From Tuctoria greenei (Eukaryota > Streptophyta > Magnoliopsida > Poales > Poaceae), in assembly GCA_036927565.1 (NCBI GenBank), contig JAYESD010000001.1:277337560-277401559 (forward strand): a stretch of 64,000 bases of DNA, read 5' to 3'. Positions 51,484 to 62,175 of the stretch are shown one piece after another (within the stretch, counting starts at the first letter, position 1; each line of letters starts with the position of its first letter). The position numbers were made by a program, and so were the translations under genes. The notes under the pieces are model-generated. The model was not told the origin of the DNA and made no database searches. It worked only from the letters and a program-made list of their open reading frames with translations.

Positions 51484-52180
51484 GTCACGCCCTGTTTTAC
51501 ATAAAGTAAAACATAATCTAAAATACATGTATGTCAGGATCAATTTGAACATACTGTTAGGAATTTTCCAACACATACATGTATGACAAAATGTTATAAA
51601 CAGTTCTATATCGAATAAAACAACAATTATTACTTTAAAAAAATTACGAACAACAGCGGAATAGGAGGAAACAAGCAGGGCAAGCCACAAGCAATCGACT
51701 AGCAGCAACACGGCCTTTTAAACTCCATCTTCACTTGATCATCTTTTACCTAAGCATTATGATATGTACAAATAAAAGAGGAAACAAGCAAGCGTGAGTA
51801 CCTAATATACTCTGTAAGTGTGGGAAATTATGACATTCATGGCTGGTCAAAAAGAAAGCTTGACACGGGTTAAGCCTCTATGCAACATCTTATTTCTTAA
51901 ATTTTATCTTAGCATCCTATTTACTAGGTGAATGATCCATATATCCAGTAATAGTATAAACCGTCGGGTTACAACCACCCGACTCACAATTTGTCCAGGT
52001 TACATCCACCTGGAGACTAACTCACCAGGTTATATCCACCCGGCTACCAAACTCATTGGGTTAAATCCACCTGACTACCAACTCACCGGGTTCCCACCAC
52101 CCGGCTACCAACCAAACCATCTAGTCTCAACTAATCAAGGCAGTGCTTTCAAGCGCGCTCATGACCGTGAGCACGACTAT
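51484..52180 (-). repeat. Decayed LTR-like sequence related to the right-hand chromovirus LTR
   Basis: TGTCACGCCCTGTTTTACATA at 51484 parallels the TGTGACGCCC ends at 55845 and 62176. GTGAGTAC ... AAGTGTGGAAA near 51793 and GAGCACGACTAT at 52169 also have counterparts there (near 56219 and 56562), in the same order. Identity is patchy, so this may be a distant family. Confidence 0.5.
51963..52112. repeat. Five degenerate 30-bp repeats
   Basis: Units share GGTT-x4-CCACC then CCGGCTACCAACTCAC-like sequence, each about 29-31 bp. GGT and ACC sides give weak dyad symmetry. Confidence 0.7.
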
Positions 52181-52580
52181 CACTACATAAGAAAGGCTCA
52201 TACGAGACGCGCCCAAAAGAAGAAGGGAGACGAACAAACCGTGCGTCTCTGTCGTCACATCTCACATTACATTGTCATCAGAGACGGGCGACAAGGCGCG
52301 CCGCCGATAAGACTAGGTGCGAGACAAGTTCAAAGGTAGCTCGTCTCCTTTATCTGGGTCATAACAGACGGGCTTTACGAGGTCATTGGAGACGTCTGTG
52401 GCGCGCATCGTCCATCAGCATACATGCGTGACAGACCCTTATAAAGCGCGTTTATATTGGCTGATTCGAGACTTCTATATTGTAGCGCCCCACAGATTTA
52501 TTTACTTATCTGAGACGAGCTTTATGAAAGCTTGTTCCCTTTATGTAGGTTATCCGAGACACTCTTTGCTATAGCTCCTC
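52181..52580 (+). mobile_element. Probable CACTA-type transposon end
   Basis: Begins CACTACATAAGAAA, like plant CACTA termini, right after GCACGACTAT of the LTR-like stretch. The following 370 bp contain about ten scattered GAGACG/CAGACG-type boxes in both orientations, resembling subterminal repeats. No opposite CACTA end is found, so the right limit is approximate. Confidence 0.5.
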
Positions 52581-52985
52581 ACCCCTGATTATCCTGATTG
52601 TCGGCTGCATCATGGAGCTAGCTAGGATTTGGCAGTCGTATTACCAGTGTCAGCAACATACTGTTCATGAACATATGTATAGCCAAAAAGATCACACATT
52701 AAATTATATTGACCAGTCAAACATTAACAAAGTGTCAATCATGATTATCAAGTATACTAATTATACAACAAAGAGTATTCGTCCTGATTACAATGTAACT
52801 AATTACACACATCATAAGTGTCATCATCTAATCCGGTATACTGTAATAAAAATTCTCCCGATCAGTGACTTCATTAACAATGAGCCTTCATAGTCTCTAA
52901 TGCTCCGACTGAGACATCCTGAAATTCAATAAAATCACTGAAATCATATAAAACATTATCAAATTACAGTCACATTCACTTAACC
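52581..52985. other. Unassigned AT-rich stretch before the second Tat copy
   Basis: No ORF with any recognisable product and no repeat seen. Last five bases TAACC (52981-52985) would be the target duplication of the Tat copy. Confidence 0.4.
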
Positions 52986-53849
52986 TGTCGGTACCCTGCG
53001 TACCGTATACCACTTGGGACTACAAGAAGACCAAAGGAACTTCACCTGTCTGAGTTGTAGACATCTGAAGGCCCCACGTGTCATGCGAGACCGGGCCTGC
53101 TTCCCTTCTATGGTTAGTCCCGATGCTGCGACATGTATACTGCAACTGGAGCTACGTTCCACACATGGGAAAGCTCCGGGCTAAACACCTTCGCGGCACC
53201 CCCGGACCTAACCCCGACAGAGGGAAACTCCGGTACCGACACGTGTACTACTGCACCAGATCTACCCGTCCCAGACGGTAAGCTCCGGAGCTGCCACGTG
53301 TCCAACCGCCGGACCTTCAACTTCAACAAGCAGACTGGAGGACCCCCAACGGCTCATACCTTCAAGGGGCAATCAAAGACTTCAAGACCCGATTAAGTGT
53401 CATTAATACCATATTAATGACACACGATCGGGGGACCCTTAATACCAGTAACGGCACTGTCAAGGCCCGTTACCACACTATTAAGGGTAATTAACCTTAT
53501 TAATTGTGTATTAAGCATCAGTAACCGCCAGAGCCACATGTTGGGCCAGGCTAGCAATGTAATGACTAGTCCTTGTACTATAGAAGGACTAGTCGAGCGA
53601 TACACAGAGACGGTTCGACCAGACCTCTTCCATACTCAGCTCTGACACACACTCACAAGTGCTCAGACGCTCAATACAACAACTACACACCCCGTGGAGT
53701 AGGGTATTATGCTTAGGCGGCCCGAACCACATAAATCCTCGTGTCTATTTGCCATCGTGTTCTGAATCTCTGCGCGCCCAATACCGAACTACAAACTCGC
53801 GGGCTACCAATGGTAGTACCAGGAGAATTGCTGGAACCAGAGTCCGACA
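52986..53849 (+). repeat. 5' LTR of the second Tat copy, 864 bp
   Basis: Homologous to the 862-bp LTRs in inverse orientation but clearly more diverged from them than they are from each other. Ends GAGTCCGACA, with the AGCTCCGG motifs also present in U3. Confidence 0.88.
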
Positions 53850-53885
53850 GTTGGCGCGCCAGGAAGGAGCGCCCGAGATTCAAAC

Positions 53886-55844
53886 ATGGTGAATTATGCT
53901 GCTGGATCGTCCAACGGCAACCCTGCTGTGCAACCTGCTGGAGGCAACCCCTCCAACATGCAGCAGCCAACAGGTGCTGTGGCTCCAGCAGGAGTCATGC
54001 CACCGCCGCCACCGTCCGCACCAGCGAATCAAGCTGGACAGCGGGATGGGGCGTCTGTGTCGGTCACGACATCGGCAAACAACAATCCTGAACACGCGCT
54101 CCATGCCGCACGTGCTCTTCTCCAACGTTCACCACCTTCAGGAGCATCCAAGGGTGCAATGGAGCAGTGGAGTGCTGATGTGGAACACTTGGTTGTAGCA
54201 GTAACCGATCGCTTCAGTAACCAATGTCCTCCCCCCTCGGGGAGGGCCCCATCGCAGCATCGGACCGTGTCGGGTAGACTTGGTCCGCACACTTCCAAAC
54301 ACAAGAGGCGTGCTACGTCTCAATAGGTGACGTCGCTGTCTTCCGGGCCTCGACATACCCATACGGTAACCCGACTTTCAAGTCACGACCTCCGGGCGGA
54401 TCTTGATCGCCGTTACCGTCAACAGGATGGCCGCGTCCATATCGAGCGCGCTCGCGAAAGGAGAGAGGCTTGGGACAGTCCTGCTCCCGAGGGAGTAGGA
54501 GGAGGCTGTTCTACCCTGGCCATGCACCTATGCATGGTCAGATGGCCGCAGAAGTTCTGGCCTCACCTGCCGGAGAAATTTGACGGGACTGTCAATCCCG
54601 ATGAGTTTCTCCAAATATACTCCACCGCAATCCTTGCGGCTAGAGGCAATGAGGCCGTGATGGCCAATTATTTCCTCGTGGCTTTAACTGGGATTGCCAG
54701 GTCCTGGTTCATGAGCCTTCCGCCCGGCTCCATCAACAGTTGGGCGGAACTGTGCCAACAGTTCACCGCCAATTTTGGGAGTTCATACACCCGACCAGGC
54801 ACTAAACTAGACCTTTTTGCTGTCAAGGAGAAGGGGGAGAGTCCCTGCGATCCTTCATCCAGAGGTTCTCCCAGGTACGAAACACTATACCTTCTATCTC
54901 AAGCGCTTCTATCATTATGACATTTAGACAGGGTGTACGAGACAACAAGATGCTGGAGAAGCTGGCGACCAAGGAGGTCACCAGCGTCACGGAACTCTTC
55001 AACTTGGCAGACAAGTGTACCAGAGCTGCGGAGGGCCGTGAAATGCACTCCCAACCACCTCCGGAGGACAAAAAAGTCCTCCAAGGGTGAAGCCACTACC
55101 TCCAGGAGTGGCAAGATGAAGAAAAAGTCCAACAGCAAGAAAAAGTCGTCGGCCGGCACGCCTACAGCTGCAGCTGCTACAGCTCCAGGTGGTCGGGGGC
55201 CACGCCCCGAGAAACGACCTCGGCTGTCGTCTGAAGACAGAGGCAGCTCCAAGACGTGGTGTCCTATACACAAGACGAACAACCATAACCTGGAAGATCA
55301 CCGAGAGGTTCAGAACCTTGTCGAGCGCTATAACAAGCATCGGGAAGAAGTTCCTTTCTGTCAAAGGGAAGGAAAACAGAAAGTCGACGAAGCTTCGGAT
55401 GAAGAGGAGTTAGGATTTTAGGACCCTAAAAAAATCTTGAAGGCTTTTTACACCTCCGTCGACGACGACTCCGATGTCTCCGACAATGAACGTCGAGAAA
55501 CCATGAACACCATATTTGGTGGTTCGTGGGACATCACCTCTTGCTGTGTCCTCAAGACCATGCGGCGGGACATGGCCTCAGTAGCTCCCACTGCCAGGGC
55601 GGAGCCACACCGAAAGTGGATGGACACTGCCATCACTTTTGATGCTTCGGACTGCCCTCGAAACATGATCGAAGCTGGCCAACTTCCACTGATGGTATCT
55701 CCTACCATCAACAACATCCAACTCCACCATGTGATGGTGGACAGAGGTTCGGGGCTGAACCTCATAAGCTTTGAAGCTTTTGTCAAGCTTCAGCTCCGAC
55801 CTTTGGACCTTCGCCCCACCAGACCTTTCTCCGGAGTAGGTCCG
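53886..55844 (+). pseudogene. Tat-type Gag-protease, broken and truncated
   Basis: ATG 53886 (MVNYAAGSSNG), TAG at 54324-54326 where the other copy has Gln, gag core with FWPHLPEKFDGTVNPDEF, frameshifts at about 54830 and 55075, CPIHKTNNHNLEDH, TAG near 55420, then protease with VDRGSGLNLIS, where the other copy reads VDGGSG. Coding stops where the LTR of the chromovirus begins. Confidence 0.87.
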
Positions 55845-57650
55845 TGTGACGCCCTGTTCCGAAAAATGAACTAAACTAATGCATATGTGTGTCCAGGATG
55901 TTCATCACACATACACGAGTGCAATCACAAAAGAGTATACAAACAATTACTATAGAACAAGATTAATTAACCAAATTTTATTACACAAACCATATTATCC
56001 TCGATTACAACTTCTAATGAATATTAATGACAAGTTCAACTAATGCAGCGGAAATAAACTAATTAAGCAACTAAGCAAACTAAGCAGCATAAGCAATAGG
56101 GATAACGTAGCTCCAATAACACCACAGGCAAAGCTGACGGTAGACACGGCCTAGAATTCCGCATTATCACCATTAAACTCCCAATCTTGACCTGCAACTG
56201 TTGGGGGGGATTGCAAGAGTGAGTACATGTCGTACTCAGCAAGTGTGGAAAGTATGCCATGTGGCTGATTCAAATGAAGACAATAATAATGGCTAAGTGC
56301 TGAAAAGTACATTAAAAACATTTGAAAAGTAATATATTATATTTATATGAATCGAACCCATCATAAGCATAAGTGATATCATAATACCAATCTGAATTCA
56401 CTACCATCATTAATAATTCCAGATTTCACCATTGCCAATAACCATATTCAATACGAGAAATAAATCCATAATCATAGTACCAACCATAACCATCCCAAAT
56501 ACCATCCCAATACCGAGTACCTTCTAATCATGGAAGTTGTCCAGGTGCTCATAACCGGGAGCACGGCTATCATGATAGTTTTATTTATCTCTGCAGAGTT
56601 TGTACCTCTTTACCCACGTGTTTGTGATTTCATCACCCGTCGGCGACTAAAGAACATCCCTTATGCCAATTACACTTCCTTTGGTGTATGGCCAAGAGAT
56701 CACAAAATAGCCTTTACAAAGGGATTACTAGCCTATTTAGACCCCACTGAGGTTTCACCGGTGGCGATGTCTCCCACTGAGCACATCTTCAACCAAGGGC
56801 CCCCTCTTGAGCCATTCGGATCCTAGGATAGTCCCATCAATCATCAACAAACCCAATCCGGCTACCCCTTCCCCGAGCATCCACAATGGTCCAAACAGCA
56901 CTAGCAAAGCCCTAATTAATCAGTTACGCCGCACCCATACTTGGCCTCGTGGTGGCACTGTAATCCTGGCTTATTCTCGCATGAACCGGTCCTTAGATCT
57001 AAAGCAATCAAACCACCATGACATCCAACCCATCCACATACCAGGCTTGCTTAGATCACCCATTACCATATCATATTTAACCATTTCACATTAACCAAAA
57101 TATCATTAATGTATAATTAAATGTGTAGTGTTGTTTTCCCATCCCAATTAATTAAGCGAAGCAAAAAGGTAAGGATCCAATCCCGACTCTCTACCATATA
57201 TTCCAGGTGACAAGGGTGGTTTAACAAATCTAGTAAACTTCCTACCATAGGATTTCCATCAATTTGACACATGCATGCAATTTGCAAACAAAACATTTAT
57301 TTCAAAAACAAGATCAATATGCTTCAAGGACACTTGCCTTGCTCTTGCTGTTGATTAGGGTCAAAGCCTTCAAACTCTTGGTGCTGTAGGTCCTCCGCGG
57401 CACTCTCTAGCACAAATCCGTCTAATCCACACAATAAACATACAAGACAAGAAACACAATCAAAGAGTGCACAAATATTACTCAATATGACATGACATGC
57501 ATGATTTATGCAAATGCAAGGTAGAACTTGTTAATAGATTGCTTTTAATGATCACTAACTAGTCCTAATAGCTTTTAACAAGTTTATACAGGTTTGGATT
57601 CGATTAGATCAAACTTTAGAATCAATTCAACCCATTTTAACCAGAAAGAT

Positions 57651-58512
57651 CGGACTAGTCCGCTAGGGACCGGACAAGTCCGCCCTCTGCGAGATCAGTA
57701 GATTAGGGTTTTCTAGATCGACGTAAATTCAGAGATTAGAGGTTGAATTCACGTATGGAAAAGAGAATAGAAGGTATACCAGGTGTTTAGAACTCCAATG
57801 AATCAAGAAACTTGGAGGTAACACTTGGATCTTGATGATCTAGGGTTGGTGATGAACTTGGGGATGAATTGGTGGTGAAGAACGAAACTTGGTGGATATC
57901 TTGATCCTCTTTCGTTTCCTCCTCTTCTTCTTCTTGCTTGGGATCTTCTCCTCCCTCCTTGATGGTGTCTCCCCACGAACTAGGGTTTGGGTGGGTGGAA
58001 AAGTGGCAAATAGATGTCAAACCAAGGGGTGGGGTTGTTTATATAGAGGTGAAGGCTAGGGTTAGATGGATTTCGAGTTTGGGATGAGTAGAGGCCAGTT
58101 TAGAGTCACACATGGGCTCTAAAAGAGTTAGGCACGATGCCCCTAGGCCCACTTAACGTGAAACCCAAGAAACAAGTTATAAAACAAAAGATCAATTCGG
58201 AGTCACGAAATATCGGACAAGTCCGGAAAGGACCGAACTAGTCCGAAGTTGTCCAGAGAGAAAATCGGACAAGTCTGGCCTAAAATCGGACAAGTCCGAC
58301 TTTGAATAGAGAGGAAAACGGACAAGTCTGCTGGAACACCGGACTAGTCCGGAAAAGTCCAGGGACTTAGCAAATTTTCAAGGATTCATGGAATATTGGA
58401 CTAGTCTGCACAAAATCGGACAAGTCCAAAAGTTTCCAGGGCCAAAATCGGACTAGTCCGTAGCAAAAACGGACAAGTCTGTTTTTAGTCAGAGAGAAAT
58501 CGGACTAGTCCG
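57651..58512. repeat. U3 array of CGGACTAGTCCG / CGGACAAGTCCG motifs
   Basis: Thirteen copies counted by eye, two at 57651-57687 and eleven at 58206-58512, spaced irregularly. Consensus CGGAC-TA/AA-GTCCG is a perfect or near-perfect 12-bp palindrome; spacers are unrelated. Confidence 0.85.
58037..58046 (-). promoter_or_regulatory. TATA box of the right-hand chromovirus LTR
   Basis: Minus-strand CTATATAAAC, about 160 bp downstream of the main motif array in element orientation. Confidence 0.6.
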
Positions 58513-58636
58513 CACTTTCCTGCGTTTTAAGTGCGGTTTTGTACCAAATCAATTTTAAACTTGTTCCTCTTTATGTGGATCAATGTTAAACATGTATATG
58601 AGTGTATGTAGGGCATGATGCATGAAAATTACGGTG

Positions 58637-60134
58637 TTACAATCCTACCCCCTTAAAATGAATCTTGCCCTCGAGATTTGACGCAGAGGAGAAGAGATAG
58701 GGAAATTCCTTCTTGAGATCATCCTCCAATTCCCACGTCGCTTCTTTTTCTGTGTGGTGCTTCCATTGAACTTTACACCATCTAATAACCTTGTTCCTTG
58801 TGACTCTCTCCTTGGTTTCCAAGATTTTGACCGGTCGTTCGGCATAAGTCAAATCTTCCTCTAGTTCCAATTCTTCCATTGGCACTTGTTCTTCCGGTAC
58901 TCCCAAACACTTCTTGAGCTGGGAAAACATGAAAGACATCATGGACATCCGAAAGATGAGCTGGCATCTCCAACTTATACGCTACTTCTCCTCTTTTGTC
59001 CAAAAATCTTGAATGATCCAATATAACGAGGTGCTAGCTTGCCCCTTATGTTAAACCTCTTATGACCTCTCATTGGTGACACCTTGAGGTAAACAAAATC
59101 TCCCACTTTAAAGGCTAGTTTCCTTCTTCTACTGTCCGCATAGCCTTTTTGCCTTGATTGGGCAGCCCTCAAGTTTTCACGAATTATTTGGACTTGCTTT
59201 TCGGCTTCTTGCAACACATCCGGACCAAATACTTGAGTTTCTCCCGCCTCATTCCAGAATAAAGGTGTCCTACACTTCCTCCCATAAAGTGCTTCATATG
59301 GTGACATTTTCAAGCTTGCTTGGTAACTATTGTTGTATGAAAATTCCATGTATGGCAAGCTTCTGTCCATTGGAACGCCTTTCCCTTCATTAGCAACTCC
59401 ATCATAGGCTTGGCTATCTTGGAAAAGTCCTTGATGAATCTACGGTAATATCCAGCCATCCCAAGAAAACTCCTTATTTCCTTGACATTTTGCGGCGATT
59501 CCCACTTCAACACGCCTCTCACTTTTTCGGGGTCAATCGATACTCCTCCTCCTGAGATTATATGACCCAAAAACGACACCTCTCTCAACCAAAACTGACA
59601 CTTGTTGAACTTGGCATACAATTGATGCTCCCTCAATTTCTGCAATGTAAGCCTCAAGTGTTCCTCATGTTCCTTCTCATCCTTCGAGTAGATCATAATA
59701 TCATCAATAAACACCACAACGAACTTATCCAAGTACTCCATGAAGACCTTATTCATGAGGTATATAAAGTAGGCAGGTGCATTTGTCAATCCAAAAGACA
59801 TCACAGTGTACTCATAAGATCCATACCGTGTTCTAAAAGCTGTCTTGGGTATGTCCGATGGTCTAATCTTCATTTGAAAATATCCTGACCGCAAATCAAT
59901 CTTAGAGAAGACACAAGAACCCTTCATTTGATCAAACAAGTCTTCTATGCGTGGCAAGGTGTACTTGTTCTTGATGGTCACCTCGTTGAGAGCTCGGTAA
60001 TCCACGCACATCCTTTGGGATCCATCCTTCTTGTCCACAAATAGAACGGGCGCTCCCCAAGGTGAAGAGCTAGGGCAAATAAAACCTTTCTCTAGTTGCT
60101 CTTGAATCTGCTTCTTGAGCTCCGCTAATTCCAT
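58637..60134 (-). pseudogene. Chromovirus pol with internal deletion: RT joined to integrase end and chromodomain
   Basis: RT from 60134 (MELAELKK, frameshifted by one base relative to the protease) has WGAPVLFVDKKDGS, FSKIDLRSGYFQ and an intact FIDDIMIYSK. At 59365-59355 the RT thumb sequence passes directly into the integrase end (LPYMEFSYNNSYQ, EALYGRKCRTPLFW) through a shared GGACAGAAGCTTG. RNase H and the integrase catalytic residues are gone. Two further frameshifts near 59000 and 58925 precede the chromodomain (IRWCKVQWKHHTEKEATWE, 58790-58690). Stop TAA at 58639-58637 lies just inside the LTR. Confidence 0.9.
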
Positions 60135-61905
60135 AGAGGCATCCTATACAGCCTCTTAGCTATAGGTGCAGTTCCAGGTATTAAATCAATAACAAACTCA
60201 ATGTCTCGATCAGGTGGCATACCTGGCAACTCGTCCGGAAAAACGTCCAAAAATTCACACACCACCGGAATCTCCTCAATGGCGGCACCGTCCATATGAT
60301 TCAGCTCCAATTGCTTCGGTGCGGTTTGAGATGCTTCAAATTCTACGGTGATCCCTTCTTCGTTGGTCAACTTCACCGTCTTCGTGGCACACTCAATAAC
60401 TCCATTGTGCTTCCTCGACCAGTCCATACCAAGTATAATGTCCAATCCTTGAGAATCCAAAACAATGAGGTTGGCGGAGAAGTCTACCCCCCTTATTCTA
60501 AGGCTTACTTTTGGACATACTATATTTGTCCTCATCTCTCCTCCAGGAGACTTAACCAATAGAGTAAACTTCATATGAGAGATATGCAAACTATACTTGG
60601 CGACATACTTTGATGCAATGAATGAATGCGATGCTCCAGAATCAAATAACATAGTCGCGGGGTTGGAGTTGGCGAGAAACATACCAATGACCACGTCATC
60701 CGCTTGTTGAGCATCCTCCGTAGAGACATGGTTCACGTTCCCACGAGCAAAATTATGCTGTCCATGGTTCCCTTGTGGCGCTCCTCCATTAGGTCTTGGG
60801 TTTTGCCTTGGTGCATTGCTTCCTTGACCAAGGCCTGACTTAGGACATTGATGCGCAAAGTGTCCAGCTTCTCCACAAGTATAACACTTCTTAACTCCAC
60901 CAGAATTATTGGGACGAGCTTGGTTTTGAGCACTTGCAGCAGGAAAATTAGCACGAGGTGCATAAGGCATTGGAGGCCTAGGTGCTTGCATGACAGGGCG
61001 CTGTTGCACAAACTGAGTTGGACGTGGTGCATAACCAGGGCGTTGAGCAGGAATAGAGGAGCTGTAATAAGGCGCATTGGGTGGTGCAAGGCGAGGGCGC
61101 ACATTACTTCCTTGTTGCTGTCCTTGATATGGCGCCTTCCTCTTGATTTCTTGCTCTATCTCACGGATTTTGTTCTCAACCACAATTGCTTTGTCCACAA
61201 GCTTCTGAAAATTGGCATAATCGCAGTTGAGTAGTTGCACTTGGATCTCATTGTTCAAGCCCCTCATGAACAAGTATTGCTTCCGGCTGTCCCGACTAAC
61301 ATCCTCAGGCGCATATCTTGAGAGTTGAGTGAATTTATTGAGATATTCACTCACGCTTGATCTTCCTTGCCTTAAATTCTCAAATTCTTGCCTCTTCAAA
61401 ATCATAAGTCCTTCCGGCACATAATGCGAACGGAAACTCTCCTTGAATTCCGCCCAAGTAATCCTCTCTTGATTCTCGTGAGCATTGCAATAAGCATCCC
61501 ACCAATCCGCAGCTGCTCCAACGAGTTGATGAGAAGCAAATAGCACCTTCTCCCGGTCACTGCATTGGACAATAGCTAGCTTCCTCTCCACGGACTTGAG
61601 CCAATCATACGCATCCATAGGGTCGGCGGCTTGAGCAAAGGTCGGCGGCCTAGTCCTCATAAACTCTCCCAATCGGTTATGAGGAGGCGGGGGTGGCGGT
61701 GGAGGCATGTGGGGCTGATTATTGATATTGCCAGCCTGCAGCTGTCCTATAGTTTATATCATGGTCTGCATGAGCTGGTTTTGCATAGCCAATAGCTGCT
61801 CAATGTTGATAGCTCCCTGAGTAGATCCTTGTCCAATGTTGTTCTGAGGCACTCCATTGTTCTCCTCCTCATCATTGCCATCCCTCTAGTTGTGAGTCCT
61901 CACCA
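60125..61905 (-). pseudogene. Chromovirus Gag-protease (stops near the start)
   Basis: ATG 61905 (MVRTHN) follows the PBS; TAG at about 61887 and TAA at about 61753 interrupt the first 60 codons, after which 527 codons are open. Gag core: PPTFAQAADPMDAYDWLKSV, AAADWWDAYCNAH, VSEYLNKFTQLSRYAP; a Pro-rich linker; CCHC knuckle CYTCGEAGHFAHQCP; protease with intact LFDSGASHSFI and ILGMDW. It ends in a frameshift just before RT. Confidence 0.9.
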
Positions 61906-62151
61906 TCTGAAGAAAAGCAATAGGTAAGAATTAGAAAATGTCCCCAACTATATGCATCAAGGGATATGAAGCTAACCAACTAGCTATACTAGCCTAGGTG
62001 GACATGGCAATGCTAGAGCATCCCAATATCCTCTATTAAGCACACAAACAAACAATATATATAGCAAACAACACTCCAAGCAAACACATCGATTCCTGAG
62101 TGCTCCTATGTGCTCTAAAGTGTCCATTCTATCTAGTTTGCATTCTACGGT

Positions 62152-62172
62152 CAACCTGTGGCTCTGACACCA
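62152..62172 (-). promoter_or_regulatory. Primer-binding site of the right-hand chromovirus
   Basis: Minus-strand TGGTGTCAGAGCCACAGGTT, an initiator-Met variant, three bases after the 5' LTR. Confidence 0.85.
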
Positions 62173-62175
62173 ATA

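Larger units (their letters stand above)
52986..55844 (+). mobile_element. Second Tat-type element, 5' part only
   Basis: Same family as 21364-34353 but on the plus strand: LTR starting TGTCGGTACC, PBS TGGCGCGCCAGG, gag and protease in the same order with clear residue similarity. It is cut at 55844 by the right-hand chromovirus; the rest should lie beyond the window if not lost. Confidence 0.9.
55845..58641 (-). repeat. 3' LTR of the right-hand chromovirus, 2797 bp
   Basis: In element orientation begins TGTAACACCG at 58641 and ends GGGCGTCACA at 55845. The part 55845-57669 matches 62176-64000. Contains the CGGACTAGTCCG array and TATA at 58046-58037; the rest (56000-57600) is AT-rich with no gene. 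Confidence 0.93.

Noticed and set aside
56530..57094. 98- and 95-codon ORFs in the chromovirus LTR, repeated at 62864-63428
   Set aside because: They recur only because both are LTR copies, with no start context, domain or homologue I recognise.
57651..58512. CRISPR-like array of short repeats
   Set aside because: Repeats are only 12 bp, irregularly spaced, in a plant LTR with no cas genes; better seen as U3 motifs.
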